NCBI GenBank assembly: GCA_002205965.3
Contig: NADL03000471.1
Coordinates: 1,550,001 to 1,614,000, forward strand
Origin: Kappaphycus alvarezii
Lineage: Eukaryota > Rhodophyta > Florideophyceae > Gigartinales > Solieriaceae
Reading direction: 5' to 3'
DNA length: 64,000 bases
Shown here: positions 23,460 to 34,979 of the stretch, in pieces
How positions within the stretch are numbered: position 1 is the first letter of the stretch
How the letters are laid out: each line of letters opens with the position of its first letter
The notes under the pieces: generated by a model
Databases searched by the model: none
Told to the model about the DNA's origin: nothing
What the model saw: only the letters and a program-made list of their open reading frames with translations
Translations under genes and position numbers: made by a program

Positions 23460-24990
23460 GGGGTTGGTAGGCTTTTAAAGTGGCGGATGAAGATAGGCCG
23501 AGTTTACCGCAGAGGAAATGGCTCAGACATGGATTAGAAAGCGAAAAAGAATAGATGTGTAGGCGAGCGGGAGGTGAGGAGTGTGGAACTATGGATCAAT
23601 AACCCACTCCTTTTGCTAGATAAAATGGCAGTGGATAGGTCGGACAGGGGGCTTGACAGACATGGAGTTCGGGAACTTGACGTCTGGTGTGCAGGAGGGG
23701 CGACTTGTTAGATCGGACAAGTCATGATTTTTGTTTAGAGTGTATGGCCTACTGAATGCGATTGCCTTGGTAAAGATGAGAATACAGGGTGTGCGGGGAC
23801 TTGACAGGGACGTCTGGGCGGAACTAACTGAAGCATGTGTGTGTAGTTGATCAAGTGCTGACTTGAAATGCTGGTCGCAAATGAGATCGAGTTGAAGATG
23901 TCGACGATTCGAGGCAATGGACAGTCAGTTGAGCGGAATTTTGTAGTCGTGACTGATGATTGCCCCAACTGTAGACATCAATGGCATGGCATTGCTGTAA
24001 AGTTGTGAGTTGAAGGCAGGCGATGTTTCAAGCAAAACCAAAATAACTTGATTGGGGCCAATGAAAATATAAAACGACACCCAGGGCTGGACACTATCAG
24101 CCAATAAAAAGAGGCTTGCCTTGACCGCGGATTCATGCATCGATTCGGCCTTTCGAGATTCCTGGCAAAAGGGTGCTATGGTTCGAATCGATGGAATTGG
24201 CCAGCATTTTGCACGATACACTGCTCGAATAAACTAGCTATAGGCGTCTACAGTTGTGCTAATTTAGGTCTACAGTAATCTATGTGAACGAAATTCACGT
24301 CGTCCAGCTCTGCAATAGTTGTACAGTACAGTACTGCACTGGATAATGCCGCATATGAAACAGCAGAAACGTCTTGTGTATAATGCATTCGGACGGCGCC
24401 ACACAGCCTTGTTTTGCATTGCTCTGTTCCATACTGTACCATAAATACCGTATGATACTATCCTATAATGCATCATATCATACCACAACGCAGTTTAGTG
24501 CAGTGCTACTGTAGAACGTACTGTTGCCTTTTTTTATTTAGCGCACGGAAAGGAGTATTCTGACGGTAGTCAGCTTTGATCGAAACGCAAAGTGGTCCAT
24601 ATTAGTATTCTGAACACACTTTGTTCTCAAAGTACTGTATACAATCACAACCTTTCGTATCGGACCGCCGGCAAAACCAAAACGGCTCCAAAACCAAACA
24701 ATTGCCTAGCTCTGGCCCGCGCGGGCCACATAAAAATAAAACGCAAAAACCACCCTCAGCCAATCATTGGCTCATTCACCAAACACAAGACACGTTGCAT
24801 CCCGTTGATTACATGCCTATTTGATACCATTCCCCGACTTAGTTTGTCGCATTTCGCTTCATCCCCACCTCCTCAATACCGCTATCCAAATCTCGCCGAC
24901 GATTACTCCGCACCCGCTCCATACTACCTCTTCCCCCTCCGCACCTCCACCCCCCCCCCCGCCTCTCCAACCCGTGCCCATTCAACAAAC
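23460..24990. promoter_or_regulatory. Divergent intergenic region with TACAGTAC cluster
   Basis: Lies between the minus-strand Cys-rich gene and the plus-strand acyltransferase. TACAGTA-type words are concentrated at 24,320-24,340 (TGTACAGTACAGTACTGCAC), 24,430-24,455 and 24,510-24,530. ORFs here (for example 23,925-24,221 minus) lack domains. A shared bidirectional promoter function is plausible by position only. Confidence 0.4.
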
Positions 24991-24996
24991 CCCGCC

Positions 24997-26542
24997 ATGA
25001 CCCTCCAAAGAGTCCGGTCTTTGTCTCCACCCCCACCCCACAGCCCGCCCCCTCCCCTCCCCGCCCTCCACCTTCTCCGCTTCATCTCCGGATTTCACCT
25101 CCTTCTTGCCGCCCTTCTCACCCCACCACCCCGTTTATCCGACTCATCATCCAATCCTCCCCGCTTCAAATCCCGCTCCTCCTTTTTGTATCTGGCTTTA
25201 CCGCTGTCCACGTCCATGCACCCGCTCATCTGTCCGATCCTTCTCCCCGTCTCGGTTTTACGCCCGCCGATTCGCCCGCCTATTGCCCCTCTACCTGCTT
25301 GTCATCCTTCTCCATCCGCTCTTTTCCTTCTCTTCCCATGCCCTGCTGCGCGCTCTTCTCTCGCCCCTGTCCCCATTTCTCTCCTCGTCTCTCACCTTTC
25401 CCAAACAGACCCCCCTCTCCTGGCTCAGACTTTTCTCCCTTCCTTATTCCTGTCCTACTTGCTGTTCCCTGTGCTCCTCGACCTTTTCCCTCGATTCGTC
25501 ACCGCTCATCCAATCCATATCGTATATCTGCTTTTCATTTTTTACCTCTCCATCCCAGTCCAATCCTACTGGCTCTCCCATCTCCCCTCCACTCGCGAAT
25601 CCCACCACCAACTCATGCTCCTCGACATCACCTTCCACATTCCCTTCCTTGCTCACATCCCTTCTTTTTCCTTGGGCATGCTTCTCTCACTTTTACGTCT
25701 CTCCTATACACACAGAGACCCCCTTCCTCACACCTCACCTCCCTACCCGCCTCGTCCGTATCCTACTCGCCTCCCTCTTCTTTGTTTCTCCGTCTTCATT
25801 GTCCTCCCTTCGCGTCTTGATCCTCCCGCCTCGGACGGCTCCGAGTCATTCTACACCAATTTCCTCATCTGCGGCGCTTTGCTCCTTCCCTTCGCCCCAC
25901 TCGTCTACTCATGTGCTGCACTATCCGATAATCCCTCATACGGTCCCACCTTCATCGATCCGTACGTGGCAAGGTCGTCCCCTCGACTCCTTTTGGACCC
26001 ACGTGTCGGGCTATTCATTCACAGTATACGTGCTCGCAGCTCTTGTGTGGCGCGTCTTTGGGGCTCGCTGTTTGCGGCGGTCCGCGAAGAATGGCGCGCA
26101 AGAGGTGGCCTTTCGCAAGTGGATGTGTGCCAATTCAGAGACCGTTCCCTCTCAGTTTGTGACGACGTTGCCGTCGTGGTGGTGGTGGCCATGGGCCAGA
26201 GGGGGTATCGATGAGTCTGTGACCAATGCTGCGTTGGCTGCCGCAAAACGATTGTCTACACCGACGCGTTTTGGTGGAATTGGGGTGCGGACTGCAGTGT
26301 ACTTGCCGGTGTTGTTGAGCGTCGCATGGTTGGTTTACTGGTGGGTGTTGCGACCGGTCGGGCTGTTTATTGTCGGATTTCGTGAAAGGGTGCTTGGTAT
26401 GGCGGAGGATGGGATGTTGGTGGGGTATGGATCTTGGGCGATGCGGTTAGTGGCCTTTTGTTCCACGGATGTTGGTCATAGGATGCCGAAGCGCGATAAT
26501 TCAAATGCAGAGCGCGCAATTAGGTACTGTTGTATTACATAG
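24997..26542 (+). CDS. Acyltransferase family 3-like membrane protein (frame-broken)
   Basis: The ATG at 24,997 has a good context (GCCATGA). Reading across frames gives an N-terminal LHLLRFISGFHLLLAALL helix, then LLLFVSGFTAVHVHA (about 25,185-25,230) and FYARRFARLLPLYLLVILLH (about 25,258-25,318). These correspond to the acyltransferase-3 hallmarks 'lR..a...vv.fH', 'FFvlSGF' and 'F..RR..RilP.Y'. Several further hydrophobic helices follow, ending with a membrane segment near 26,300-26,350. Such enzymes transfer acyl groups to membrane-exposed sugars or lipids. The coding strand is very C/T-rich to about 25,950 and G-rich after. The TAG at 26,540 lies in frame with the glycosyltransferase that follows, so a fusion is possible. 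Confidence 0.6.
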
Positions 26543-26563
26543 GGTCTGGGTTTTTTATGGTTT

Positions 26564-28235
26564 GTGTTTCGATATAGCGTGCCGTTTGGGAACCGATTGG
26601 CGGATGCGCGACCAGTGGGGGTTTGGTGCTGGTTGCCGAATGTGGTTTTTAAGTGTGATGATTGGCGTGACAGGAGGGAATTGGCAGGCACACTGGGAGC
26701 ATTCGGGATTGGATCAAAGGCACTGACTCAAGTTGTGGATGTATTGCGATGGTTGTCATGTCTGACATTGCCAACAATGCTTTTGAATATTGTGGGTCAT
26801 GTCATTTTTCCGAGGGCAATATGGCAAAGGTTGCCAACGGTGCCTCAAATGTTGCGCCAGGGGCTGAAACGGGATATGGAGGGCCAGGCGGTATGGTCAG
26901 AGGAAATACAGACAATGACAGCACACAGGCGCGGAGCTCATTGTCTGAGGGAGGGGGTCAACTGGGATCAAATAACCTAGATCTTGACTTTGTCCTGTTT
27001 ATTCGCTATGTAACCCGCGGCAACAACCCGAGGCTAGTACAAAGCAATGCAAGAAAAGCTGCCGAGATCCTGGAGGAGAGTGGAATACCAAAGGGGCTCT
27101 GGAGGGTAGAGTAGTCACGGATCAGAGCATTGGGTTGGAGAAAGGGACATCGAATCCACATCTGTTCGAAATAGTGGTGCCAGAGTCGTACAGTCCTCCA
27201 AACGGCGCACTCTTCAAGGCACGAGCATTGAATTACGCTATTGAAGCGTCATCTGCGGGACCAATGGATTGGATTGTACATCTAGACGAGGAGACGCAAT
27301 TTGACGCTGACACGATTCGAGCTATCTTGTACCACTGTGGCACTGAGACTTATCTGACACGAGTTGCTAAATCTCAGCTTGGCCCCGTATTGGGCAAGGT
27401 GCCATACTTTATGGGCGAAGTTTGACAGATGAAGCTCTCGCCAGGGATGATGTCCATTGTGGCAACTGGTTGACGACCCTAGCGGATTCCGGAAGAGTTT
27501 CAGATGACTGCGGACGGTACCGAATTCAGTATGAGAGCGGGGGGTTTGGGTTGGAATGCACGGGTCTTTCGTGGTTGCTGCAAACTGCATTGAACAGGAG
27601 GTGACATTTGATCATGGTGTTGAAGGCAGCATTGCGGAGGACGCCTTCTTTGCGCTTCTAGCGCGGGGAAGGGGGGTGCGCTTTGCGTGGGTCGACGCCC
27701 TGATGTATGAACAAAGTCCGTTCACGATCAAAGACTTTGTCAAGCAGAGATCACGGTGGCTCGTTGGGGGATTAAGAGTTGTGAACAGTCCCGAATCCCC
27801 TTTCGATTGCGAGTTTTGATGAAGACCTTGACCATGCTTTGGACTTTGATGCCACTGACATATGCCGCGCTAATATTCTCTGTTTTGTTTGGTTCTAGTG
27901 ATGACAACCACTCAAAGCTAAATCAGTACTTCTACAGAATCCTTCTGCCCTTGCTTGCAGCAGTATCCCTGTGGAACTACGTGTTTGGGTTCTTTGTTAC
28001 CTTTTCGGTCAGAAGATTGGGCCTTTTTCGATTTCTGGTTCTCCTGTACGTCCAATTGATTCTGGCACCTGTGTTCGGCGTCATGGAAGTAATGTCTGTA
28101 ACATATGCATTCTTCAACTTTTCAAAGCTCTCTGTCGGTTTTCATGTTGTTGAGAAAGATTCAGTCACTGGTGCAGGTAGCGCCGTGGACAGCAAAGGAA
28201 CCATTTCTGTTGACGAAACGAGTCGGCTTCTATGA
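26564..28235 (+). CDS. Egghead-like glycosyltransferase family 2 (beta-mannosyltransferase type)
   Basis: Matches animal Egghead/BRE-3 proteins, which add beta-1,4-mannose to glucosylceramide in Golgi membranes. Visible in order: an N-terminal helix (RWLSCLTLPTMLLNIVG, about 26,740), FIRYVTRG (about 27,001), NGALFKARALNYAIE, the metal-binding WIVHLDEETQ (about 27,273), NWLTTLADS, GSIAEDAFF (about 27,628), SPFTIKDFVKQRSRWLVGG with the Q-x2-RW motif (about 27,715), and C-terminal helices up to the stop at 28,235. Frames change near 26,985, 27,111, 27,388, 27,545 and 27,790; those at 27,111 and 27,790 are repaired by one G and one C in a run. No in-frame ATG precedes the first helix. The acceptor in an alga is unknown. 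Confidence 0.8.
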
Positions 28236-28366
28236 AAATGGTTAGCCCTAGGAGTCGTTGGCCATACGCTGTGGCTTCCCGGCACTGCGAAAACCGCTTT
28301 TTGACTGTGTAACCAATAATTTCGGCTGATGTACACGGGATACCTTTAAAGGTGGGGACTATGTGA

Positions 28367-28548
28367 GGTGATTTAATATTTGAAAAATATGGTCGATTGT
28401 GGCCCGGAATATCCTGTGTAAATTTTATTGCATTAAGTATCTACAGGGTGCCCAGTAACCTCTGAAATTACCCTAAAAATCCGGCTCGAGGCCCCCCAGC
28501 AGACAGGCTGCGTTTGAAATTACTGTACGGCCGCGGCAGCGTGCCTCT
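28367..28548 (+). repeat. Dispersed repeat, copy 2
   Basis: Near-identical to the reverse complement of 16,879-17,030, except for an insertion of about 27 bp after AATATCCT and a TGTA insertion that creates the word TACTGTAC. It lies about 130 bp downstream of the egghead-like stop codon, possibly within its 3' UTR. Confidence 0.85.
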
Positions 28549-28559
28549 TAAAGGTGCAA

Positions 28560-29840
28560 AGAGAAGGTCAAATTCAATGGTCAGACTGCATGTAATTTTC
28601 AAATTTGTCGCAAATAAGGTAACAGTGCTGAACCTGGACACCGCAAAATGATTCGCGGTAAAAAATCATACTTTTCTAATCAAATAATGAACATTTTCGA
28701 AAATAAAGCTCACCTCTCAGCTGGTCCGGCGTTTTCAGTAGCCCAATTCTCAGCCGCAAACCAACCCCAGAGCACCGAACTTGGTCACAGCATTTGGAGT
28801 AGAGTTGCGTAGAGGGCGACTCGAAAAAGAACGGATTGAAACGAGCTAGTGGGACAGAAATGACACTTTTTTGGATTCGGAACCTGTTACCAGGAAACAA
28901 CTAATACAAAACAGCCATCTATAATATTACAATAAATGAATATTGAAAACAGTACAGAACGCAAGTATTTAAATTGTTCTCTATTCACGCGTTTTACACC
29001 TCACTATATGAATATATTCATGATGATCGCGGACTACAGTAGCGAGTACAACCTTTTCGAGCTATTTAGAATTTCTACGAAATTTCGGGCCATCGAGAAA
29101 AACAGCGAATGCACGCTGGAAATGGCCTGTCCCCACAAACACGTACATGACTGTTACCGAGCTTGCCTTACCCCCTTTGCTAATTATCATGATGCGTGTC
29201 TTCTGCGAGGAATATGATTCGACGGGCGTTTAGCGACTGAGAAGACCCAATTTGTCGCTGCAACATTGGCCCTTTCAGACAATAATTTAGCCAGCGGATA
29301 GATCAGGGACTGATACTCTGGACGGATCATTCGCGGGGACGATACAAGTCAGATCCTTGCATGATCACGGCTAATTTTGGATATAGCCTACCTGACGTGT
29401 AATGGAGTAAGGCTGCAAGGAAGACGGAACAACGTCGCAATGAAGCTGCCAAATTCGTAGGTGTACCCCATGAATCATAGTTCCTGGCATTTGGAAAGCT
29501 TCTCGATTCGCGATGTTCGAGGGCAGAGGGTTGACCTCGGTTTTTCACGTTTCAGTAATTGTCTGAGTCTCTAGACTCTAGAGTAACGGCCTGTGTTTCG
29601 ACTACAGTGATGTCACCTAGGACCATGTAGAAGAATATTGAGTTGCTGAACGGCAAGCATGCCCTGTAATGTTCGTTGCTGTGGCGAACGAGCTGCTGAA
29701 AATGAATTTTCGACTCCTTACCGAGGTTTCCTTTTCACCTAACCACGTTTCTTGCACAGGGCTGCGAGAGAACTTTTCGCACTTTTGCAACTCACAACGC
29801 ATCTTCTCGTAATAAATTGCTGGTTTGACTCCAGCGTCGC
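28560..29840. other. No supported gene
   Basis: ORFs at 28,676-28,900 minus, 28,936-29,217 plus, 29,327-29,548 minus and 29,617-29,802 minus have no recognised motifs. The plus ORF reads protein-like (CPHKHVHDCYRACLTPF has spaced Cys/His) but its family is unknown to me. Confidence 0.3.
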
Positions 29841-29842
29841 TT

Positions 29843-31183
29843 TCATTTGCGGTGAGGCAGAGTGGCTAGTCTAAGTCCCGCAAGGATCAACAGGTTACCA
29901 TTGATTGGTCTCTGCAGTCCTCGCCTTGAGATGGCATGCAAGCAAGATGGACGATGGCGACTCTGGATTAGATGACACAAGTGAAGGCTGAGTGCAGTCT
30001 TTGAGGTGCAGCATAGCGCTATAATATTGTTCCGCTGCATAGACAGCGACACGGTAAGCTTGGTCGATAAAAAAACTGTGCAGACAGATGGAAAGAGCAG
30101 CAAAGTATCGAGCCCTGAGGGAACAAGTTTGCAGTGGCGGGGGTGTGGATTGGCATCATCAGGCAAGAGCAGGGCGTCTACCACTGTGTGCGTCAAAAGT
30201 CCTGAGCCCATCAGCATCCGCAAGGTCGCATGCGCCAGCAGTGTTCCGATGATTGATGGTACCACCGAATTTCTCACTTTTCACCATTTACCAACATCAT
30301 AGGTACATAAAAGTATCAGGTCAATCGTGCTGCGCCGACATTTGGGCCTAAGTGTTTGCGTGGATTCGGGCACCATTAATCCGATGCGGTAATTGTCAGG
30401 CTTTTATGAGCCTCCGAGGCGACCGCGTCTCGGTAAGCAAATCGGGCTGTAGTACTGCATTGGTTTCCACGGCGAAATCATCAATGATGTCGTTTGTAGA
30501 ACAGTGCCCAAGCCCGATGGTCTCGTCTGTTATCAGAAGGTCGCCTTCACGCTCCCCGGCCGCATATATCGGCCTGTCGACATCCTTTTCTGGACAGACT
30601 CCCGGCGCTGATGTTCCCCACGCTGGGGCTGCGGCCTTCGATATCACCACATAGACCTTGTACACCCTTTCATTGATTGTGTGTCAGCGTCTTGTTTTTT
30701 GGCAGAGTGTTTGGGATCCCAATGTTCTAAGATCTCACTCTGTTGCCCTAGTGTTTTTTTGAAAGATGTTACGAAGGCATGTTATGCCCAGGTGATCGCT
30801 TGAGAAGCACCTGAAAGCCTCAATACGGTGTTTTTTGAGTCAACAGTTCAGATGCAACCCCCCGTCCAGGCCCAACTTGGAGTAGTGTTGCAAAATGCAA
30901 TAGATTCAGTCAATGACCGTAGGCACACCGTAGCGTTTTGTGCCAACCGTCCAGACAAAATATCAGCGAATATTCAAGCGACAGTCACAACACCACGTCC
31001 TCTCTCTCCACGGATCTCTTTAGCGCTACAGCACCACACGCCTCTTAACAACGGCACACGTGTTGAAACATACAAAACACAGCATGGCCTAAACTCCGTA
31101 CCACGCAGGTGAATTCCCGTACGCATATGGAGTGCCATCTCATCCGCGACGATCCCTCCGCTGCTGAGAAACCTGTCGGACAA
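29843..31183 (-). CDS. Possible frame-broken protein, function unknown
   Basis: A protein-like minus reading runs from about 30,680 downwards (KVYVVISKAAAPAWG, then EREGDLLITDETIGLGH, then DDFAVETNAVLQP). If one C is added to the CCC run after LQ, it continues to a stop at about 30,376. Upstream minus frames (30,974-31,183 and 31,045-31,359) may supply N-terminal parts. Plus-strand ORFs at 30,006-30,302 and 30,352-30,654 overlap and look like shadows. I recognise no domain, so this is only a candidate gene. Confidence 0.25.
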
Positions 31184-31199
31184 TTGCCAAACACAAAGC

Positions 31200-33400
31200 A
31201 GTGGAGGAGAGAAATTCTACTAAAAATACCCGGGCGTATGGAGAAGCGATGGGGGCATTTGGTAGTGCGAGGTTGAAATATCCGACATTGGTTGCCGCAC
31301 CAGGTTGTGTCGAATGAGAAATGCGGGACGCGTGAGGCGATGAATGTTATGTCAGACACAGGCGTTGCGTAGGGTTGATTTGGTAGGGATTAGGGAGTGG
31401 ATATTCCGGCATGTTTGTAGACACATGCGTTGTCAGCATGGTGCATGATGACGGTGGCAAAGCGTGGGGCAGGGGTTGCATGATAGAAATGCCTCATTTA
31501 CAGGCGGTATATGCGTCACGTACCAGACGGTGGAAGACATTTTGCAATGTTGTGGTGGAGTGGTGTATGTGAGCATCTTTTTTACGCGATTTCATATGAT
31601 GGTGTACTGCAAGCTTACAGCCTGTGTGAAAGAGTCATGGGGAACGCAGGATATTTTGTGCGGCTGTCCCGCGTTGAAAGGCAGCGAGTGCAATAAGACA
31701 ACATGTAATATTCAAAAACGATGCGATGCAATGAGAGCAGGCTTGTGTACACAGGAGGTGGTGTTATCACCAGAGGAGGCCAGGATGCGACAAAGTCGCA
31801 TGCCAACGTTCCTACAAGCCACCCAATCAGAGGCGGTGGCGGTGTGACGGAGCAGGGTGTTGAATGGGGGGTTTCTTCTATGGGCATTGGTGGGTGTGGG
31901 AGGGAGTTGCCATGTGTTTGACACGCAGGAAATTGACATGTTTGGGGTGGGGGATGTTGGAGTGGGCAGATGAGAGGGAGGACGGTGAGGTGTTTGTATG
32001 ATTGGCATTGTGCGTGGTGGGTGGTGATTGGGCGTGTTGGAGGCGGGAGAGATTTTCGAACACTGGTGCGTTGCCCCTTCCGCCTCTTGATGCCGTGTTC
32101 GACGGCCTTGTACATTGTACAGTACAGTAACAATTACTTTTTCGAGGATACTTAAAGTTTATTCTAATTGAAAGACAAACAGAAAGTGAAAGTGCCGGTT
32201 CATCCAATGGAGCCCAGCATTTCAATATTGAATGAGCCAATTATCGCGCCCGCTGTCGTCGAAACATCCCGATCCGCCTGCCACCCACAAACTTGTGCAA
32301 CTCGTGTACAATCCTTTTCCGCATTGCACGCAAAAGCTCGGCAGCCCTACCGTATACTGTACATCCGTCGACCAGAATGCCCGTTAATGCGCTGTCAAAA
32401 ACGTCGCCACCCGCCCAATTCTGTGCCCAAACGATACTCAATACCACACAATACGTACATCCAGCCAGCAAGCCAAAATGCCCTTTTGCTCCATCCCTCA
32501 TCCACCAAATCCCTTCCAATTTCATGCTTCCCATCAATTCCGCCGTCGCCGCCGCACCTGCCCCTCACCGCCCATTGCCCCAACAAATCCACAACAATCA
32601 ATCCAGCCTACCTCCGCCCCACCCATAACCATCACCCATCACACCATCACCCATCACCCGGCCACACATTCCCATCCACCACAATCAACCCACACAACCC
32701 AACCACCCCCCACCCCACCAATCAAACTCCATAAATCCCACCCGACCCCCTCCTTTCACTCCCCACACCTCCACTCACCACCCCCAAACCAACTCATCAC
32801 AACACAATGCACCCAACCACCCCCCCTCCTCCCCTCCCCGTCCCCACAAACCCCCCTCCCCCCTCCTAACACCCCTCCACCCCCCCACCAAAGCAACCCT
32901 CTCACCCACCATAGCCACACCCCCAAATCCCCCCTCCACGTCTACCAAAACTTCCTCCGTGCGGCAATGCCACCCCGACGACGCCCCCGTCTTTCAGACC
33001 GCACAAGGCGCCGTTTGCCAATGGAGCCCGCCTCGCACAGATCAACGCACTCAACCAGTATCAACGCTTTCTTCGCACCGAGCAAGCGCAGCGGTGTGGA
33101 CCTTTCACGGCCGGTGTACTATTCGCGGAGGGTGCCTTGGTTTGTAAGATTTGAGTGAGCGGCTGCACTGCTGTTTGTCGTGTCGAATGATTTGGTCATT
33201 GTCAACGTCGTCATGGCGAGTATCGTGTGGCCTTGGTACCGGGCTCTTCCATCTGCCATTCGTTTTGCCATTTTTGACACTATTCTAGTTTTTCTTTCGG
33301 CGTCCCCGTTGTTTTAAGACTTTTCCGTGCATTTCCTTTACTAATCCAGTAAACCCCAGCCTAACAGACCAAATGGGCAAAACTGCACGCCTGCTACCAC
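31200..33400. other. Pyrimidine-rich region with uncertain coding content
   Basis: A 127-codon plus ORF (31,464-31,847) carries spaced cysteines but no recognisable domain. From about 32,540 to 32,940 the plus strand is extremely C-rich (Pro/His/Thr-rich in every frame), like the 5' parts of nearby genes. After it one frame reads a protein-like segment (NGARLAQINALNQYQRFLR, about 33,022-33,078) and then a hydrophobic one (LVIVNVVMASIVWPWYRAL, about 33,195). A plus-strand gene with a C-rich 5' end is plausible between about 32,480 and 33,660 but not defined. A TACAGTACAGTA word sits at 32,117. Confidence 0.3.
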
Positions 33401-34001
33401 AAGTGTTCACTTGCAAGTAATTTCATCGGTGTTTGCTTCACTCCCTTTCTACATCACTATCCATTACGTCAACCTCACTACTACTGAAGACCATCTGCGG
33501 CTGCGTTTCCCTGCCCGCTGTCAACTGCCTCAAAAGGCGAGTGTCCCACGCAAGGCCTGCTGTGCAGCACCTGGCTCATCCGCTTCAAGTGCCCCGTTTC
33601 TCCGTCGACACCCCGTCGCAACACTACTCTGGTTAATCCGCTGCAGCTGAACTGCAACCCTGTCAGTGTTTCCCCCGTCCAATAATCCCCACCATCCACC
33701 CCACGGCTGCCCCACCACCAAACAAACAAGTCCAGTGCACATCTACTACTCATCCACACCCGACATTTGCGACGGCAAACGCCCAAACACGGCCCCGAAA
33801 GCCAGCAACGACAACATTTCAAACAAGCAATGACATGCTTTACAACTTGCCACCCCATAATCACTACCCTCCCCCCCGTACACCCTCCACCCGCGCTCAC
33901 CTCGTCAATCCCCACGACGATTCTCCCACTCGACCTCTGTGTTCCAAACTCACGGCCCTCCGTCCGCGAGCCAGTCTCGTCTCTGCAACAAAAGACGCCT
34001 C

Positions 34002-34744
34002 TCATGTTAACAAATCAACCACACGGTCGCACACCGCCACCAAAAAAGGGGGTGTCTTTTGCGCAATAGGGACGACCACATCAACCACCTGCTCAAATAA
34101 TCCCGGATGACCAGGCTCTGCCACCTCTCTGGCCAAGCACAAGACAAACCCCAGGGCAGCGGCCCTGCCATTGACACTTTCCGCCAGTTTCCAAAACGCG
34201 TTTGCCCTCCCCTTGTCATGTGCGACCGGGCCATATCCCGTCTTTCGGTCCTTTGGTTGCTGTTTCGAGGACGAAGAACCGGACTTGGGGTGGTACGAGC
34301 GGAGAAAGAGACAAGAGGTTGTGGGTTTTGATGTGCGTTATGAAACGCTGTTGCAAGCAGTTGGCGACGTTGAATGGGTGTGAGGTTAGCGTAATCTGCG
34401 ACGGAGATGGTAGTGGGAGCGGTGGTGATTCGCTCTGCTTCGAGTTGTGCGACGGCGTTGTCGCGGATAGAGTCGAGACGGGCGAGGGGCGTTTGAGGGG
34501 AGGGGAGGGGTGGGGAGGGAGGGGGTGGGGAGGGAGGAGGGTTTTGAGTCGGGTCCGAAGTTGACGGGTGAGGCGATGAAAGGGACGAAGGGGGTGACGA
34601 GGGGCGGAGGGGAGGAGAGTATTCAGAGCGAGGGTTAGAGATATTGAGAAGAGGGCGAGGAGAGAGGCGGAGAGAGGGGGGGGAGGGCGTAGGCGTAGGG
34701 GGTGGGGTTTGGGGGCGTCGGCGGGGGGACGTCATGGCACGCAT
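34002..34744 (-). CDS. One-helix LHC/HLIP-like chlorophyll-binding protein
   Basis: Reading from ATG 34,744, a Ser/Pro-rich N-terminal third (possible plastid transit plus linker, C-rich DNA) leads to a helical segment (RLDSIRDNAVAQLEAERI). After one restored C in the run at 34,287-34,290, the frame gives HDKGRANAFWKLAESVNGRA followed by a hydrophobic helix (ALGFVLCLARE), and ends near PPFLVAVCDRVVDLL. E-x2-N-G-R-x-A is the chlorophyll-binding signature of LHC, ELIP and HLIP families. Only one such helix is present, as in one-helix and stress-enhanced proteins, which bind pigment transiently or photoprotect in thylakoids. It diverges from the carrier gene across a TACAGTA-containing intergenic region. 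The long N-terminal region is unusual. Confidence 0.7.
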
Positions 34745-34979
34745 GGTGGAGGGGGTGTTGGAGCGGTGCGAGGGGAGGGAGGGAGGAGTTTGGACACTGG
34801 CGTTTGGTCGAATGTGGGGTTGGCGTGGGAAATGGAGACTGGGTAGGCTAGGCGGGGCCGTTGGTGGGGAGCAAATGAAAATTGGACTCTTCATATGGTA
34901 TAGGGGCGAAAGATCTGGCGAAAAGGGTAAGGGCCACACCGCTCCTTGACAAACAAAAGGAGGCTGTAACTCCATTGCT

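Noticed and set aside
24160..24210. tRNA gene suggested by GGTTCGAATC at about 24,180
   Set aside because: No acceptor stem, anticodon arm or D arm can be folded around it. No tRNA was found elsewhere by eye.
24592..26214. 540-codon uninterrupted ORF taken as one protein
   Set aside because: Its first part is upstream of the likely start and its later part is a low-complexity shadow. The family motifs of the acyltransferase lie partly in the other two frames.
26980..27800. Introns as the cause of frame changes in the egghead-like gene
   Set aside because: The two frames meet without lost residues and a single added base restores the conserved motif. There is no room for an intron.
32478..33158. 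226-codon Pro/His/Thr-rich ORF as a real proline-rich protein
   Set aside because: The C-rich DNA is open and proline-rich in more than one frame, so the length reflects composition. A real gene may overlap it but is not this reading as such.
33481..34005. 174-codon minus-strand ORF as a gene
   Set aside because: It begins where the LHC-like gene ends, is rich in Trp, Cys and Gly as expected for antisense of C-rich DNA, and shows no domain.
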